This document shows positions 1 through 5,598 of a stretch of 5,964 bases of DNA, piece after piece. Every line of letters starts with the position of its first letter. The stretch's first letter is position 1. A model generated the notes under the pieces. It was not told where the DNA came from. It saw only the letters and a list, made by a program, of their open reading frames with translations, and made no database searches. Origin of the DNA: Chloroflexota bacterium (GTDB taxonomy: Bacteria; Chloroflexota; Anaerolineae; Anaerolineales; Villigracilaceae); contig JAKANW010000207.1 in assembly GCA_021823555.1 (NCBI GenBank), positions 1 to 5,964 on the forward strand, given 5' to 3'. The translations under genes were made by a program, and so were the position numbers.

Positions 1-1
1 T

Positions 2-163
2 GTGGCAGATTGCCCCGAAGTGGGGACGGTCAGCCAGGGGAAAACTGTCGAAGAAGCGGTTGCCAATCTCAAAGAAGCAACCGAACTTTATCTGGAAGAA
101 TTTCCCCTGCCAGAAACCAGCCATCCATTGTTGACCACTTTTGAAGTGGCGACGTATGCCTAA
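2..163 (+). CDS. hicB: HicB-like antitoxin, C-terminal part (5' end outside window)
   Basis: The frame is open from the first bases and ends at TAA 161-163, leaving 53 visible codons. The visible protein begins VADCPEVGTVSQGKTVEEAV and continues with an NLKEATELYLEE helix. This is the typical second half of the HicB / UPF0150 fold: a 'cPev.t.G.T.eEA..n..ea...yle' pattern after the missing first strands. HicB proteins bind and neutralise the HicA mRNA interferase and often repress their own operon. Only about 20 residues follow the fold, so no separate C-terminal DNA-binding domain is present and this is a short HicB. The stop overlaps the start of hicA, giving an antitoxin-first order, the reverse of the best-studied hicAB loci. 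The start codon and promoter lie upstream of the window. The family call rests on motif memory, but the adjacent HicA makes it strong. Confidence 0.85.
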   Translation: MADCPEVGTVSQGKTVEEAVANLKEATELYLEEFPLPETSHPLLTTFEVATYA

Positions 164-386
164 CCTGCCACATTTATCTGGAAAGGAAATCATCCGAGCA
201 TTGGAACGGCTTGGCTTCATTCAGGCGCGTCAACGCGGAAGCCATGTTGTTATGAAAAAGTCCACACCAGAGGGAAGTGTTGGCTGCGTCGTCCCTTTGC
301 ACGGTGAAGTCGCCATTGGGACATTGCATAGCATTCTCAAGCAGGCAAAAGTTTCAGCAGACGAGTTTCTAAAAGTTGTGAAATAG
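156..386 (+). CDS. hicA: HicA-like mRNA interferase toxin
   Basis: The protein is 76 aa when read from ATG 156, the normal HicA size. HicA toxins have a small double-stranded-RNA-binding-like fold and cleave mRNA independently of the ribosome. The sequence shows the hallmarks: an N-terminal LSGKEIIRALERLGF helix region (residues 7-21), then RQRGSHVVMKK with the conserved catalytic-type histidine at residue 30, then a VVPLHGE strand and a IGTLHSILKQAKVSADEFL C-terminal helix. A longer frame could start at TTG 141, but ATG 156 overlaps the hicB stop in ATGCCTAA (8 bases). That suits translational coupling and removes five residues that do not fit the family. All key residues are present, so the toxin looks intact. 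Confidence 0.92.
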   Translation: MPNLPHLSGKEIIRALERLGFIQARQRGSHVVMKKSTPEGSVGCVVPLHGEVAIGTLHSILKQAKVSADEFLKVVK

Positions 387-423
387 ATCGAAGTCGAGGA
401 ACCCCGATTTTGTTTGTAAGCAG

Positions 424-437
424 ACCTGACAGGTTTT
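424..437 (+). repeat. Near-palindrome ACCTG-A-CAGGT plus T-run, copy 1
   Basis: ACCTG (424-428) and CAGGT (430-434) are perfect inverted arms around one A, followed by TTTT (434-437). It lies 38 bases after the hicA stop and could serve as a weak terminator for hicBA (ACC/GGT stem with a TGACA loop). A second copy at 503-520 has the same arms and differs only in the central base, so this is more likely a dispersed intergenic repeat than a dedicated terminator. Confidence 0.5.
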
Positions 438-502
438 ATCATGGCGCGTGATGATCGAACTTCTCGGAATGGGAACAGAGTCTGACGATCAAGGTTCTGC
501 GG

Positions 503-520
503 AAACCTGTCAGGTTTTTT
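503..520 (+). repeat. Near-palindrome AAACCTG-T-CAGGTTT plus T-run, copy 2
   Basis: AAACCTG (503-509) and CAGGTTT (511-517) are perfect 7-base arms around one T, and the T-run continues to 520 (six Ts). As RNA the likely fold is an AAACC/GGTTT stem with a TGTCA loop, which together with the T-run could act as a weak intrinsic terminator on the plus strand. The core is the reverse complement of copy 1, so the two copies form an inverted pair enclosing about 70 bases. Confidence 0.5.
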
Positions 521-535
521 GTAGGAACGCAGAAG

Positions 536-676
536 ATGGCGGCGGATTCGAGTGTCCCTGCGGAGGTGTGCGAGTTGGGCAGGGTCTTGTCAAGGATTAT
601 GGTTGGGGATGTGAGGGTGGATTTGTCGGGGTTGCCTGATGGGTTGCGCGAGGCGGTGCGGAAAGAATTAATGTAA
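536..676 (+). pseudogene. 46-codon frame, probable C-terminal remnant of a larger protein
   Basis: ATG 536 to TAA 674-676 encodes 46 residues. The second half (LGRVLSRIM, then DVRVDLSGLPDGLREAVRKEL) reads like real protein, with a helix, a 'DLSGLPxxLxxxVRxxL' turn-helix and a normal amino-acid balance. I associate this pattern with the end of tetratricopeptide or similar large proteins in Chloroflexota; that is recollection, not a search. The frame is open back to a stop at 452-454, but the segment upstream of 536 runs through the repeat at 503-520 and looks non-coding. No convincing ribosome binding site precedes ATG 536. The best reading is a decayed 3' fragment of a lost or displaced gene. 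A genuine small protein is the alternative. Confidence 0.35.
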
Positions 677-686
677 TTCCTCGTCC

Positions 687-716
687 TTGCCAGCTTTGGC
701 GGGGAGGCAACTCCCT
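687..716 (+). other. Cluster of short hairpins in gene-free region
   Basis: GCCA-GCTT-TGGC (689-692 with 697-700) is followed at once by GGGAG-GCAA-CTCCC (702-706 with 711-715), whose loop is a GNRA-type tetraloop. A competing pairing is TTGCC (687-691) with GGCAA (706-710). There is no T-run, so this is not a standard intrinsic terminator. It lies between the remnant frame and the transporter promoter and may be a REP-like intergenic repeat. Function is unknown. Confidence 0.3.
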
Positions 717-764
717 CCACCTTCGGCGCTTTCTCTCGCGAAGCATCCCCGAAATTGATATTCC

Positions 765-793
765 TTGACATGAATCTTTGGAAGGATTATAGT
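765..793 (+). promoter_or_regulatory. Sigma70-type promoter of the transporter operon
   Basis: A perfect -35 box TTGACA (765-770) and a 5/6 -10 box TATAGT (788-793) are separated by exactly 17 bases. Transcription would start near 799-801. The first downstream gene starts at 954, so the transcript would carry an untranslated leader of about 150 nt. No other box pair this good was seen in the window. Confidence 0.75.
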
Positions 794-917
794 CACCCCG
801 TTTATGGAAAGCCTTCAGTCGCTCGATTCTGATCATAGTAATACCCATCATCCCCGTCGGTTGATCATGTTGGGCCTGGTTTAGACTTGTCTTTGCTCGA
901 GTCACGTCCTGCCCTGC

Positions 918-942
918 GCCCCAACTGACGTGGGGCATTTTT
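918..942 (+). terminator. Intrinsic-terminator-like hairpin just before the permease gene
   Basis: GCCCCA (918-923) and TGGGGC (931-936) form a perfect 6-bp GC-rich stem with a 7-nt loop, followed by A and TTTTT (938-942). It sits between a strong promoter and the ribosome binding site only a few bases away. It therefore either ends transcripts from upstream or, more interestingly, works as a conditional attenuator of the transporter operon. Confidence 0.6.
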
Positions 943-944
943 GT

Positions 945-953
945 AGAGGTGAC
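945..953 (+). promoter_or_regulatory. Ribosome binding site deciding the permease start
   Basis: AGAGGTGA (945-952) matches the anti-Shine-Dalgarno core and lies directly before ATG 954, with short spacing. It supports ATG 954 over GTG 930, which lies inside the terminator hairpin and would add eight residues unlike an ABC permease N-terminus. Confidence 0.6.
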
Positions 954-2675
954 ATGGGCCTGCTTCAAAATATCTTACCCCCCAGAAAACGTTTGGACCG
1001 CTCATTTACATGGGGGGATGTCATCGTCATTCTTCTGATGGCTGTGCTTTTGTATGGGGGCGCGCGTCTTGCATTTGATTCACCGCCCATTGTCGAAGGC
1101 CCACAGATTTCACTCAACCCTTCCGCCCTGCCGTGGTACACCTTGCTCTCGGTCGGGCGGATGCTGGCCGCGTATATTCTCTCGTTATTATTCACACTCA
1201 CATACGGACGGTCCGCAGCATACAATCGTCGCGCCGAGACAATACTCGTTCCATTGCTCGACGTATTGCAGAGTGTGCCCATCCTGTCCTTTTTGCCCGT
1301 CGTTTTGCTTGGGCTTAGCGCCATCCTGCCGCAAAGGATAGCCACTGAGCTGGCTGCGATCGTCCTGATCTTTACAAGCCAGGCTTGGAACATGACATTT
1401 GGCTGGTATCAATCCCTGACCACCATCCCTGTTGGACTTCGTGAGGCAAGTTCGATCTTCCGCCTGAACACATGGCTCCGTTTCAAGGACCTGGAACTGC
1501 CCTTCGCCATGATCGGCCTGATCTGGAACAGCGTCATGTCGTGGGCGGGCGGCTGGTTCTTCTTGATGGCGGCGGAAATCTTCACGGTCGGTTCACGCGA
1601 CTTTCGCCTGCCGGGGCTAGGCGCCTATCTTCAGGAAGCCGCCAACCAGGGCGATTTTCGCTCGATCACATTCGGACTTGCCGCCTTGATCCTGACCATT
1701 GTGGCGCTCGACCAGCTTGTTTGGCGTCCGCTGCTGGCCTGGTCCGACCGCTTCAAAGTGGAAATGGTGGAGAGCGACGAACCGCCGACCTCCTGGTTCT
1801 ATGATCTAATTCATACCTCCCGCCTGTTCTTATGGACAAATACACTTTTCGGGCGTTTTACCGAAAATTTTGACCATTGGCTGGTTCGCCGCGCGCCCAT
1901 GAAATCAAGTATGGAAGGAAGCGGCTCCAGCCCAGATTGGAAGTTGATCCTTTTTTATATCTTCATCGGCGGCGTCATCCTCTATGGCGGCTATCGCGCC
2001 ACACTCATGTTGATCTCGGTTCCGCGACCGGAATGGGGGCAAATTGGGATCGGCTTGCTGGCAACCCTCCTGCGCGTGGCCGTGTCTCTGGTCATTGCCC
2101 TGGCCTGGACAATCCCTGTTGGCGTTGCCATCGGGACAAACCGTCGCGTGGCCACGGTGCTCCAGCCCATCGTCCAGGTGACAGCCGCGGTGCCCGCGAC
2201 TGCCATCTTTCCCATCATCTTGTTATTCTTTATCAACATGGCGGGCGGCTTGAATATCGCAGCCATCTTCCTGATGTTGATGGGCACGCAATGGTACTTG
2301 TTGTTCAATATCATTGCTGGAGCCAGCGCGATTCCCCAGGACCTGAAGTACACATCCTCCCTGCTGGGACTCTCGCAATGGGAAAAGTGGCATACCTTGA
2401 TTTTGCCCGCCCTGTTCCCCTACATTATCACCGGTTCGATCACATCCAGTGGCGGCGCATGGAACGCCAGCATCGTGGCGGAATATGTTCATTTCGGCGG
2501 GAAGACAATGTTTGCTACCGGCATCGGTTCGATGATCTCGCAAGCGACTGCCAGCGGTGACTATCCTTTGCTGCTGGCTGCCACCTTGAGCATGATCCTG
2601 GTAGTGGTGCTGGTTAACCGCCTATTCTGGCGCCGCTTGTATAAGGTCGCGGAAGAAAAATATCAAATGGAGTGA
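954..2675 (+). CDS. Duplicated (fused) NitT/TauT-like ABC transporter permease
   Basis: This 573-aa inner-membrane protein has two permease halves of the BPD_transp_1 type joined in one chain, as in the 'duplicated permease' group of ABC-type anion transport systems. Each half opens with a hydrophobic helix ending in LYGG (about residues 22-36 and 331-348), followed by several more membrane segments. Each half has an EAA-type cytoplasmic loop that would dock on the ATPase: GLREASSIF onward (about 161-185) and DLKYTSSLLGLSQW onward (about 463-485), both ending near a leucine-proline. A charged linker of roughly 70 residues (about 260-330) joins the halves. One fused chain can replace the usual permease dimer. 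The next gene is the ATPase, 4 bases after the stop. The family covers nitrate, sulfonate and related solutes; the actual substrate cannot be read from the sequence, and no binding-protein gene is in the window. Confidence 0.9.
   Translation: MGLLQNILPPRKRLDRSFTWGDVIVILLMAVLLYGGARLAFDSPPIVEGPQISLNPSALPWYTLLSVGRMLAAYILSLLFTLTYGRSAAYNRRAETILVPLLDVLQSVPILSFLPVVLLGLSAILPQRIATELAAIVLIFTSQAWNMTFGWYQSLTTIPVGLREASSIFRLNTWLRFKDLELPFAMIGLIWNSVMSWAGGWFFLMAAEIFTVGSRDFRLPGLGAYLQEAANQGDFRSITFGLAALILTIVALDQLVWRPLLAWSDRFKVEMVESDEPPTSWFYDLIHTSRLFLWTNTLFGRFTENFDHWLVRRAPMKSSMEGSGSSPDWKLILFYIFIGGVILYGGYRATLMLISVPRPEWGQIGIGLLATLLRVAVSLVIALAWTIPVGVAIGTNRRVATVLQPIVQVTAAVPATAIFPIILLFFINMAGGLNIAAIFLMLMGTQWYLLFNIIAGASAIPQDLKYTSSLLGLSQWEKWHTLILPALFPYIITGSITSSGGAWNASIVAEYVHFGGKTMFATGIGSMISQATASGDYPLLLAATLSMILVVVLVNRLFWRRLYKVAEEKYQME
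2669..2675 (+). promoter_or_regulatory. Ribosome binding site of the ATPase overlapping the permease stop
   Basis: GGAGTGA (2669-2675) contains the TGA stop of the permease and lies 4 bases before ATG 2680. The arrangement indicates one operon with coupled translation of the two transporter subunits. Confidence 0.7.
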
Positions 2676-2679
2676 TCTC

Positions 2680-4005
2680 ATGGTAACCAATAATACGAAC
2701 AATTCATTGCTCAAATTACGCCACGTCCAGCAAATTTACACCAGCGGCCAGCGCCGATTTACAGCAGTCCAGGATGTCAACCTCACAGTTTTTGCGGGTG
2801 AATTTGTGGCTCTGCTTGGACCGTCAGGTTGCGGCAAAAGCACATTGCTGCGTATCATCACGGGATTGCAAAAGCCGTCTGAGGGAAGGGTACTCTACCG
2901 CGATCAACCTTTGCAGGGGGTCAATCCTCATGCAACGATTGTTTTTCAAACCTTTGCTTTGTTTCCCTGGCTGACAGTTTTTGAAAATGTGGATTTGGCG
3001 CTTAAGGCGCGCGCTATTCCATCCAATATCCGCACGCCCCGCGCCCTTGACCTGATTGACCGCGTTGGGTTGGATGGATTTGAAACCGCCTATCCGCGTG
3101 AACTTTCAGGTGGGATGCGTCAAAAGGTGGGCTTCGCGCGGGCAATGGCGGTGGAACCTGAACTGCTTTGTCTCGACGAACCTTTCTCCGCGCTGGACGT
3201 TTTAAGCGCCGAATCCCTGCGCGGTGAATTGATGGAACTCTGGACCAGCGGCAGCATTCCCACGAAAGCGATTCTGATGGTCAGCCACAATATTGAGGAG
3301 GCCGTCTTTATGGCTGACCGCATTGTAGTGATGGATAAGGAACCGGGCCGCATTATCGCGGAGGTGAAAGTGGAGTTGCCGCATCCCCGCCAGCGCAAGT
3401 CGGAGGAGTTCCAGGGAGTCGTGGATGAAGTATATGGAATGCTGGCAGGCCAGACGGAAACGGAAAACATCGAGTTGGGCAGCGCCCCTGGCGAGCCAGG
3501 CCGTACGCGTGTATTGCCCCAGGTGACGATCACCGACCTGGCTGGTTTGTTGGAATATCTCTCTGACCTGCCGGAAGACCGCGCCGATATTTACCGCATG
3601 GCGGATGAATTGGGCATTGACTCCAATCATGTCTTAAATCTCACAGAAGCCGCCGAAATATTGAGTTTTGCCATCGTTGAGAAGGGCGACATCAGCCTGA
3701 CATCGCTTGGTGAAACTTTTGCCGAAGCAAGCATCCTGGCGCGCAAGGAAATTTTCGCCACACGCATCCGCCGCCTGCCTCTGGTGCGCTGGCTCACGAC
3801 CATGTTAACCCATTCTGAAAACCGTGCCCTGGATTGGGATGTGATTCAAACCGCATTGGAGTTGGAATTCCCAAAGGAAGAAGCCGAAAAACAACTGGAT
3901 ACCCTGATCAATTGGGGCCGCTACGCTGAATTGTTGTCCTACAATGACGATAAAGCGTTGGTCTACCTTGAGACGCCGCCCCAGCCAACTGTCAAATCTT
4001 CCTGA
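2680..4005 (+). CDS. NitT/TauT-like ABC transporter ATPase with C-terminal AAA-associated domain
   Basis: This 441-aa protein is much longer than the roughly 260 aa of a plain nitrate/sulfonate-type ATPase. The nucleotide-binding domain is complete: Walker A GPSGCGKST (47-55), Q-loop glutamine 90 in VFQTFALFPW, signature LSGGMRQK (142-149), Walker B LLCLDEP with D166/E167, D-loop SALD (170-173) and switch histidine 203. From about residue 285 to 430 follows a mostly helical domain (TDLAGLLEYL, MADELGID, SLGETFAEA, LINWGRYAELL) matching the AAA-associated C-terminal domain that accompanies this ATPase subfamily; part of it resembles a winged-helix. Its role is unknown, possibly sensing or gating. 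The protein would energise the fused permease encoded just upstream. All catalytic residues are present. Confidence 0.92.
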   Translation: MVTNNTNNSLLKLRHVQQIYTSGQRRFTAVQDVNLTVFAGEFVALLGPSGCGKSTLLRIITGLQKPSEGRVLYRDQPLQGVNPHATIVFQTFALFPWLTVFENVDLALKARAIPSNIRTPRALDLIDRVGLDGFETAYPRELSGGMRQKVGFARAMAVEPELLCLDEPFSALDVLSAESLRGELMELWTSGSIPTKAILMVSHNIEEAVFMADRIVVMDKEPGRIIAEVKVELPHPRQRKSEEFQGVVDEVYGMLAGQTETENIELGSAPGEPGRTRVLPQVTITDLAGLLEYLSDLPEDRADIYRMADELGIDSNHVLNLTEAAEILSFAIVEKGDISLTSLGETFAEASILARKEIFATRIRRLPLVRWLTTMLTHSENRALDWDVIQTALELEFPKEEAEKQLDTLINWGRYAELLSYNDDKALVYLETPPQPTVKSS

Positions 4006-4085
4006 TTTACGGGTCAGTTCACACCCTGCCGCAAAACGCGCCTGACGAGGTAGAATTGCATTGCTGGATAATCGGGTTCGTTGCT

Positions 4086-4090
4086 GGGAG
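4086..4090 (+). promoter_or_regulatory. Ribosome binding site for the TTG start of the cyclase gene
   Basis: GGGAG is followed by five bases (ACAGA) and then TTG 4096. The spacing is suitable and decides among three in-frame start candidates. It lies inside the coding frame if TTG 4081 were used. Confidence 0.55.
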
Positions 4091-4095
4091 ACAGA

Positions 4096-5094
4096 TTGCC
4101 ATCTAAAACCAAATCCGATAAAGAACTGATTGCGTTGGTGGCCCAATATGGCCTTGCGTCGTTTATGGAATCGACGCGTACCCTGATGGCCCTGTTGAAT
4201 CCAGATGGCAGGCTGGTCTCATCAAATCCGGCCTTTGACGCGCTCAGGAGAACTCTGTCAAATGCGGCAGCGTTCCGGGAGTTCGTCTCTCCCGCTTCAC
4301 AGCCGGAGTTCGAACGATCATTCCGCGACGCGCGGCGCACACACAAAATGAATGAAGGTCAACTGGATTTCGGTCCGGAGGATCAGCCTCGGCGTTTTGC
4401 GTGCCTCCTGATCCCGCTGGAGGATGGCCGCATCTTGTTTTTCGGTGAGCCTGTGTTCACCGCCTTCGACCTGCCGGAAAAATATCAGCGCCTTATCAAG
4501 AACTTTGAACGTGTCAATACAGAACTGCGCGATACGAAACGTTCTCTCGAAAGAAAACAAAAAGAAGTAGAGGCTGTCATTGCCCAGGCGGACGAGGTTT
4601 CACATACCGACTCGTTAACCTATCTCCCCAATCGCCGCCAGATCATCGCCGATTTGCAGCGCCAGGTTATGTTCTCTGAACGTTACAATACACCGCTTTC
4701 CGTCTCGATGCTAGACCTCGATCATTTCAAGCTGGTCAACGATACCCATGGTCATTCGGTAGGTGACGATGTGCTCAAGTTCGTCGCGATGCAATTGCGC
4801 GAGCACATCCGCCTGCCCGATATGGTTGGACGCTATGGCGGCGAAGAGTTTCTGGTGATATTGCCCAATAGCACGGTCAAGGCTGCGAATGAACAGGCGG
4901 CGCGTCTGTGTGAACAGGTTCGATCCACTCCGATTATCTCCGGTAAACATGTGATTCACATGACCATCAGCATCGGCGTCGCACAATATCACCCTCACGG
5001 AGAGGACTGGCAAGCACTGCTGAACCGCGCCGACCAGGCGCTTTATCAGGCTAAGAATGGCGGACGCGATCAGTGGGTGAGCGTGGATGCTTGA
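4096..5094 (+). CDS. Diguanylate cyclase with PAS-like sensor domain and GGEEF motif
   Basis: This 332-aa soluble protein is predicted to make cyclic di-GMP from two GTP. The start is taken as TTG 4096 because GGGAG (4086-4090) stands 5 bases before it; TTG 4081 and ATG 4165 lack such a site. Residues about 25-125 look like a PAS domain (TLMALLNPDGRLVSSNPAFD, ending ILFFGEPVF). Residues about 128-168 form a charged coiled-coil linker (LRDTKRSLERKQKEVEAV). The GGDEF domain follows, with D172-SLTYLPNRR, metal-binding aspartate region LDLDHFK (206-212), active motif GGEEF (248-252) and an inhibitory-site RLPD (239-242) placed five residues before it, so product feedback is likely. No membrane segment is seen, so the signal is cytoplasmic. 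The gene lies 90 bases after the ATPase on the same strand; co-transcription is possible but not shown. Confidence 0.93.
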   Translation: MPSKTKSDKELIALVAQYGLASFMESTRTLMALLNPDGRLVSSNPAFDALRRTLSNAAAFREFVSPASQPEFERSFRDARRTHKMNEGQLDFGPEDQPRRFACLLIPLEDGRILFFGEPVFTAFDLPEKYQRLIKNFERVNTELRDTKRSLERKQKEVEAVIAQADEVSHTDSLTYLPNRRQIIADLQRQVMFSERYNTPLSVSMLDLDHFKLVNDTHGHSVGDDVLKFVAMQLREHIRLPDMVGRYGGEEFLVILPNSTVKAANEQAARLCEQVRSTPIISGKHVIHMTISIGVAQYHPHGEDWQALLNRADQALYQAKNGGRDQWVSVDA

Positions 5095-5148
5095 CTTGAA
5101 ATCAATCAATACACATGCGTTCGCTTGATTACATATTGTTCTGGAATG

Positions 5149-5178
5149 AAAATCGGGCGGGCCGAAAGGCCCGCCCGA
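5149..5178 (-). terminator. Strong intrinsic terminator of the minus-strand operon
   Basis: TCGGGCGGGCC (5153-5163) and GGCCCGCCCGA (5168-5178) form a perfect 11-bp stem with a GAAA loop on the plus strand (TTTC on the minus). AAAA at 5149-5152 becomes a TTTT tail on the minus strand, about 24 bases beyond the stop of the small repeat protein gene. On the plus strand no T-run follows, so it should work mainly for the minus-strand unit, although so strong a hairpin may also slow polymerase coming from the cyclase gene. Confidence 0.8.
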
Positions 5179-5202
5179 CGCTGTGACCCCCAAATACCCA
5201 TT

Positions 5203-5598
5203 TCACTGGCTTTCGCCCTCGCAGGTTGTGAATGTATCTGTGCCGGGGCCGCCGAGGCAGAAATCGCTTCCGTCGCCGCCTGTGATCTGGTCATCGCCGC
5301 CGCCGCCGAGGATGCAATCATCGCCGCCCAGTCCGTCAATCGTGTCCGCGCTGGGACTGCCCAGGATTAGGTCATTGCCTGCGGTGCCGGTTATCGTCCC
5401 TGCGCCGGTGACCAGGTTCGTCAGAAAGATTCCCGCACACGCTGAGGGTTTGATGTCGTTGAGGCCGATGGACGCGGTTTTGAGATCGAGGCGGGTTGGC
5501 GGGACCGTATTGGTGGCCGCGATAGCCGTTACAACGCTGAACAGGATCAGGGTCGACGCGCCGAACGCCATCAATTGCAGAGGGGATGGAAATTTCAT
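5203..5598 (-). CDS. Small secreted RTX-like (hemolysin-type calcium-binding repeat) protein
   Basis: The protein is 131 aa. Residues 1-29 form an export signal: MKFPSP, a hydrophobic stretch (AFGASTLILFSVVTAIAA) and a likely cut near A-A/TN. Residues about 30-73 are a conserved-looking domain (SIGLNDIKPSACAGIFLTNL, then VTGAGTITGT). Residues 74-122 hold about five nonapeptide repeats of the G-x-x-D-x-U type (GNDLILGSP, SADTIDGLG, GDDCILGGG, GDDQITGGD, GSDFCLGGP), which in RTX proteins form a calcium-loaded beta roll. Four cysteines (54, 95, 114, 126) could form disulfides outside the cell. It is far smaller than RTX toxins and carries no enzymatic domain, so a structural or surface role is more likely. 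The start overlaps the upstream gene in ATGA and has no clear ribosome binding site, implying translational coupling. Confidence 0.85.
   Translation of the reverse strand: MKFPSPLQLMAFGASTLILFSVVTAIAATNTVPPTRLDLKTASIGLNDIKPSACAGIFLTNLVTGAGTITGTAGNDLILGSPSADTIDGLGGDDCILGGGGDDQITGGDGSDFCLGGPGTDTFTTCEGESQ
5233..5379 (-). repeat. Tandem nonapeptide-coding repeats (glycine/aspartate rich)
   Basis: About five 27-base units within the small secreted protein gene encode the RTX-like nonapeptides. On the plus strand this appears as GCC/CCG-rich DNA (for example around 5293-5336). The open frames on the plus strand here are by-products of this composition, not genes. Confidence 0.7.

Larger units (their letters stand above)
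800..953 (+). ncRNA. Structured 5' leader, candidate attenuator/riboswitch
   Basis: The leader between the promoter and the permease start contains three mutually exclusive pairings. Hairpin A pairs CCCATCAT (844-851) with ATGTTGGG (867-874), seven pairs with one T-T mismatch. Pairing B joins GTTGGG (869-874) perfectly with CCCAAC (920-925). Hairpin C pairs GCCCCA (918-923) with TGGGGC (931-936) and is followed by a T-run. A and B share 869-874, and B and C share 920-923. This is the logic of anti-antiterminator, antiterminator and terminator. I recognise no known riboswitch class in it. The pairings are visible in the sequence; regulatory function is inferred. Confidence 0.4.

Noticed and set aside
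448..639. Plus-strand 63-codon frame.
   Set aside because: It runs through a palindromic repeat and is glycine/cysteine-rich in an unstructured way; the overlapping frame at 536-676 looks more like protein.
829..845. CTGATC-N4-TAATACC in the leader resembles the 3' half of a TPP riboswitch (THI box).
   Set aside because: The CTGAGA element and the helix that should enclose the TAATACC segment are missing, and the following bases do not match. Probably coincidence, though a covariance scan would settle it.
930..953. GTG 930 as permease start (eight extra residues).
   Set aside because: It lies within the terminator hairpin and has no ribosome binding site, while AGAGGTGA precedes ATG 954.
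800..953. Guanidine (ykkC or mini-ykkC) riboswitch, considered because it precedes NitT/TauT-like transporters.
   Set aside because: Conserved ykkC sequence blocks are absent, and the paired ACGR-loop hairpins of mini-ykkC are not found.
439..968. Minus-strand frames at 439-771 and 597-968.
   Set aside because: Composition is not protein-like, they overlap the promoter, leader and hairpins, and no motif or ribosome binding site supports them.
4042..4072. Possible promoter (CTGACG, then GATAAT) before the cyclase gene.
   Set aside because: The -35 match is weak and the spacer is 19 bases; not good enough to list.
5100..5130. AATCAA ... TTGATT hairpin after the cyclase as a plus-strand terminator.
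   Set aside because: AT-rich 6-bp stem with a 19-base loop and no T-run; too weak.
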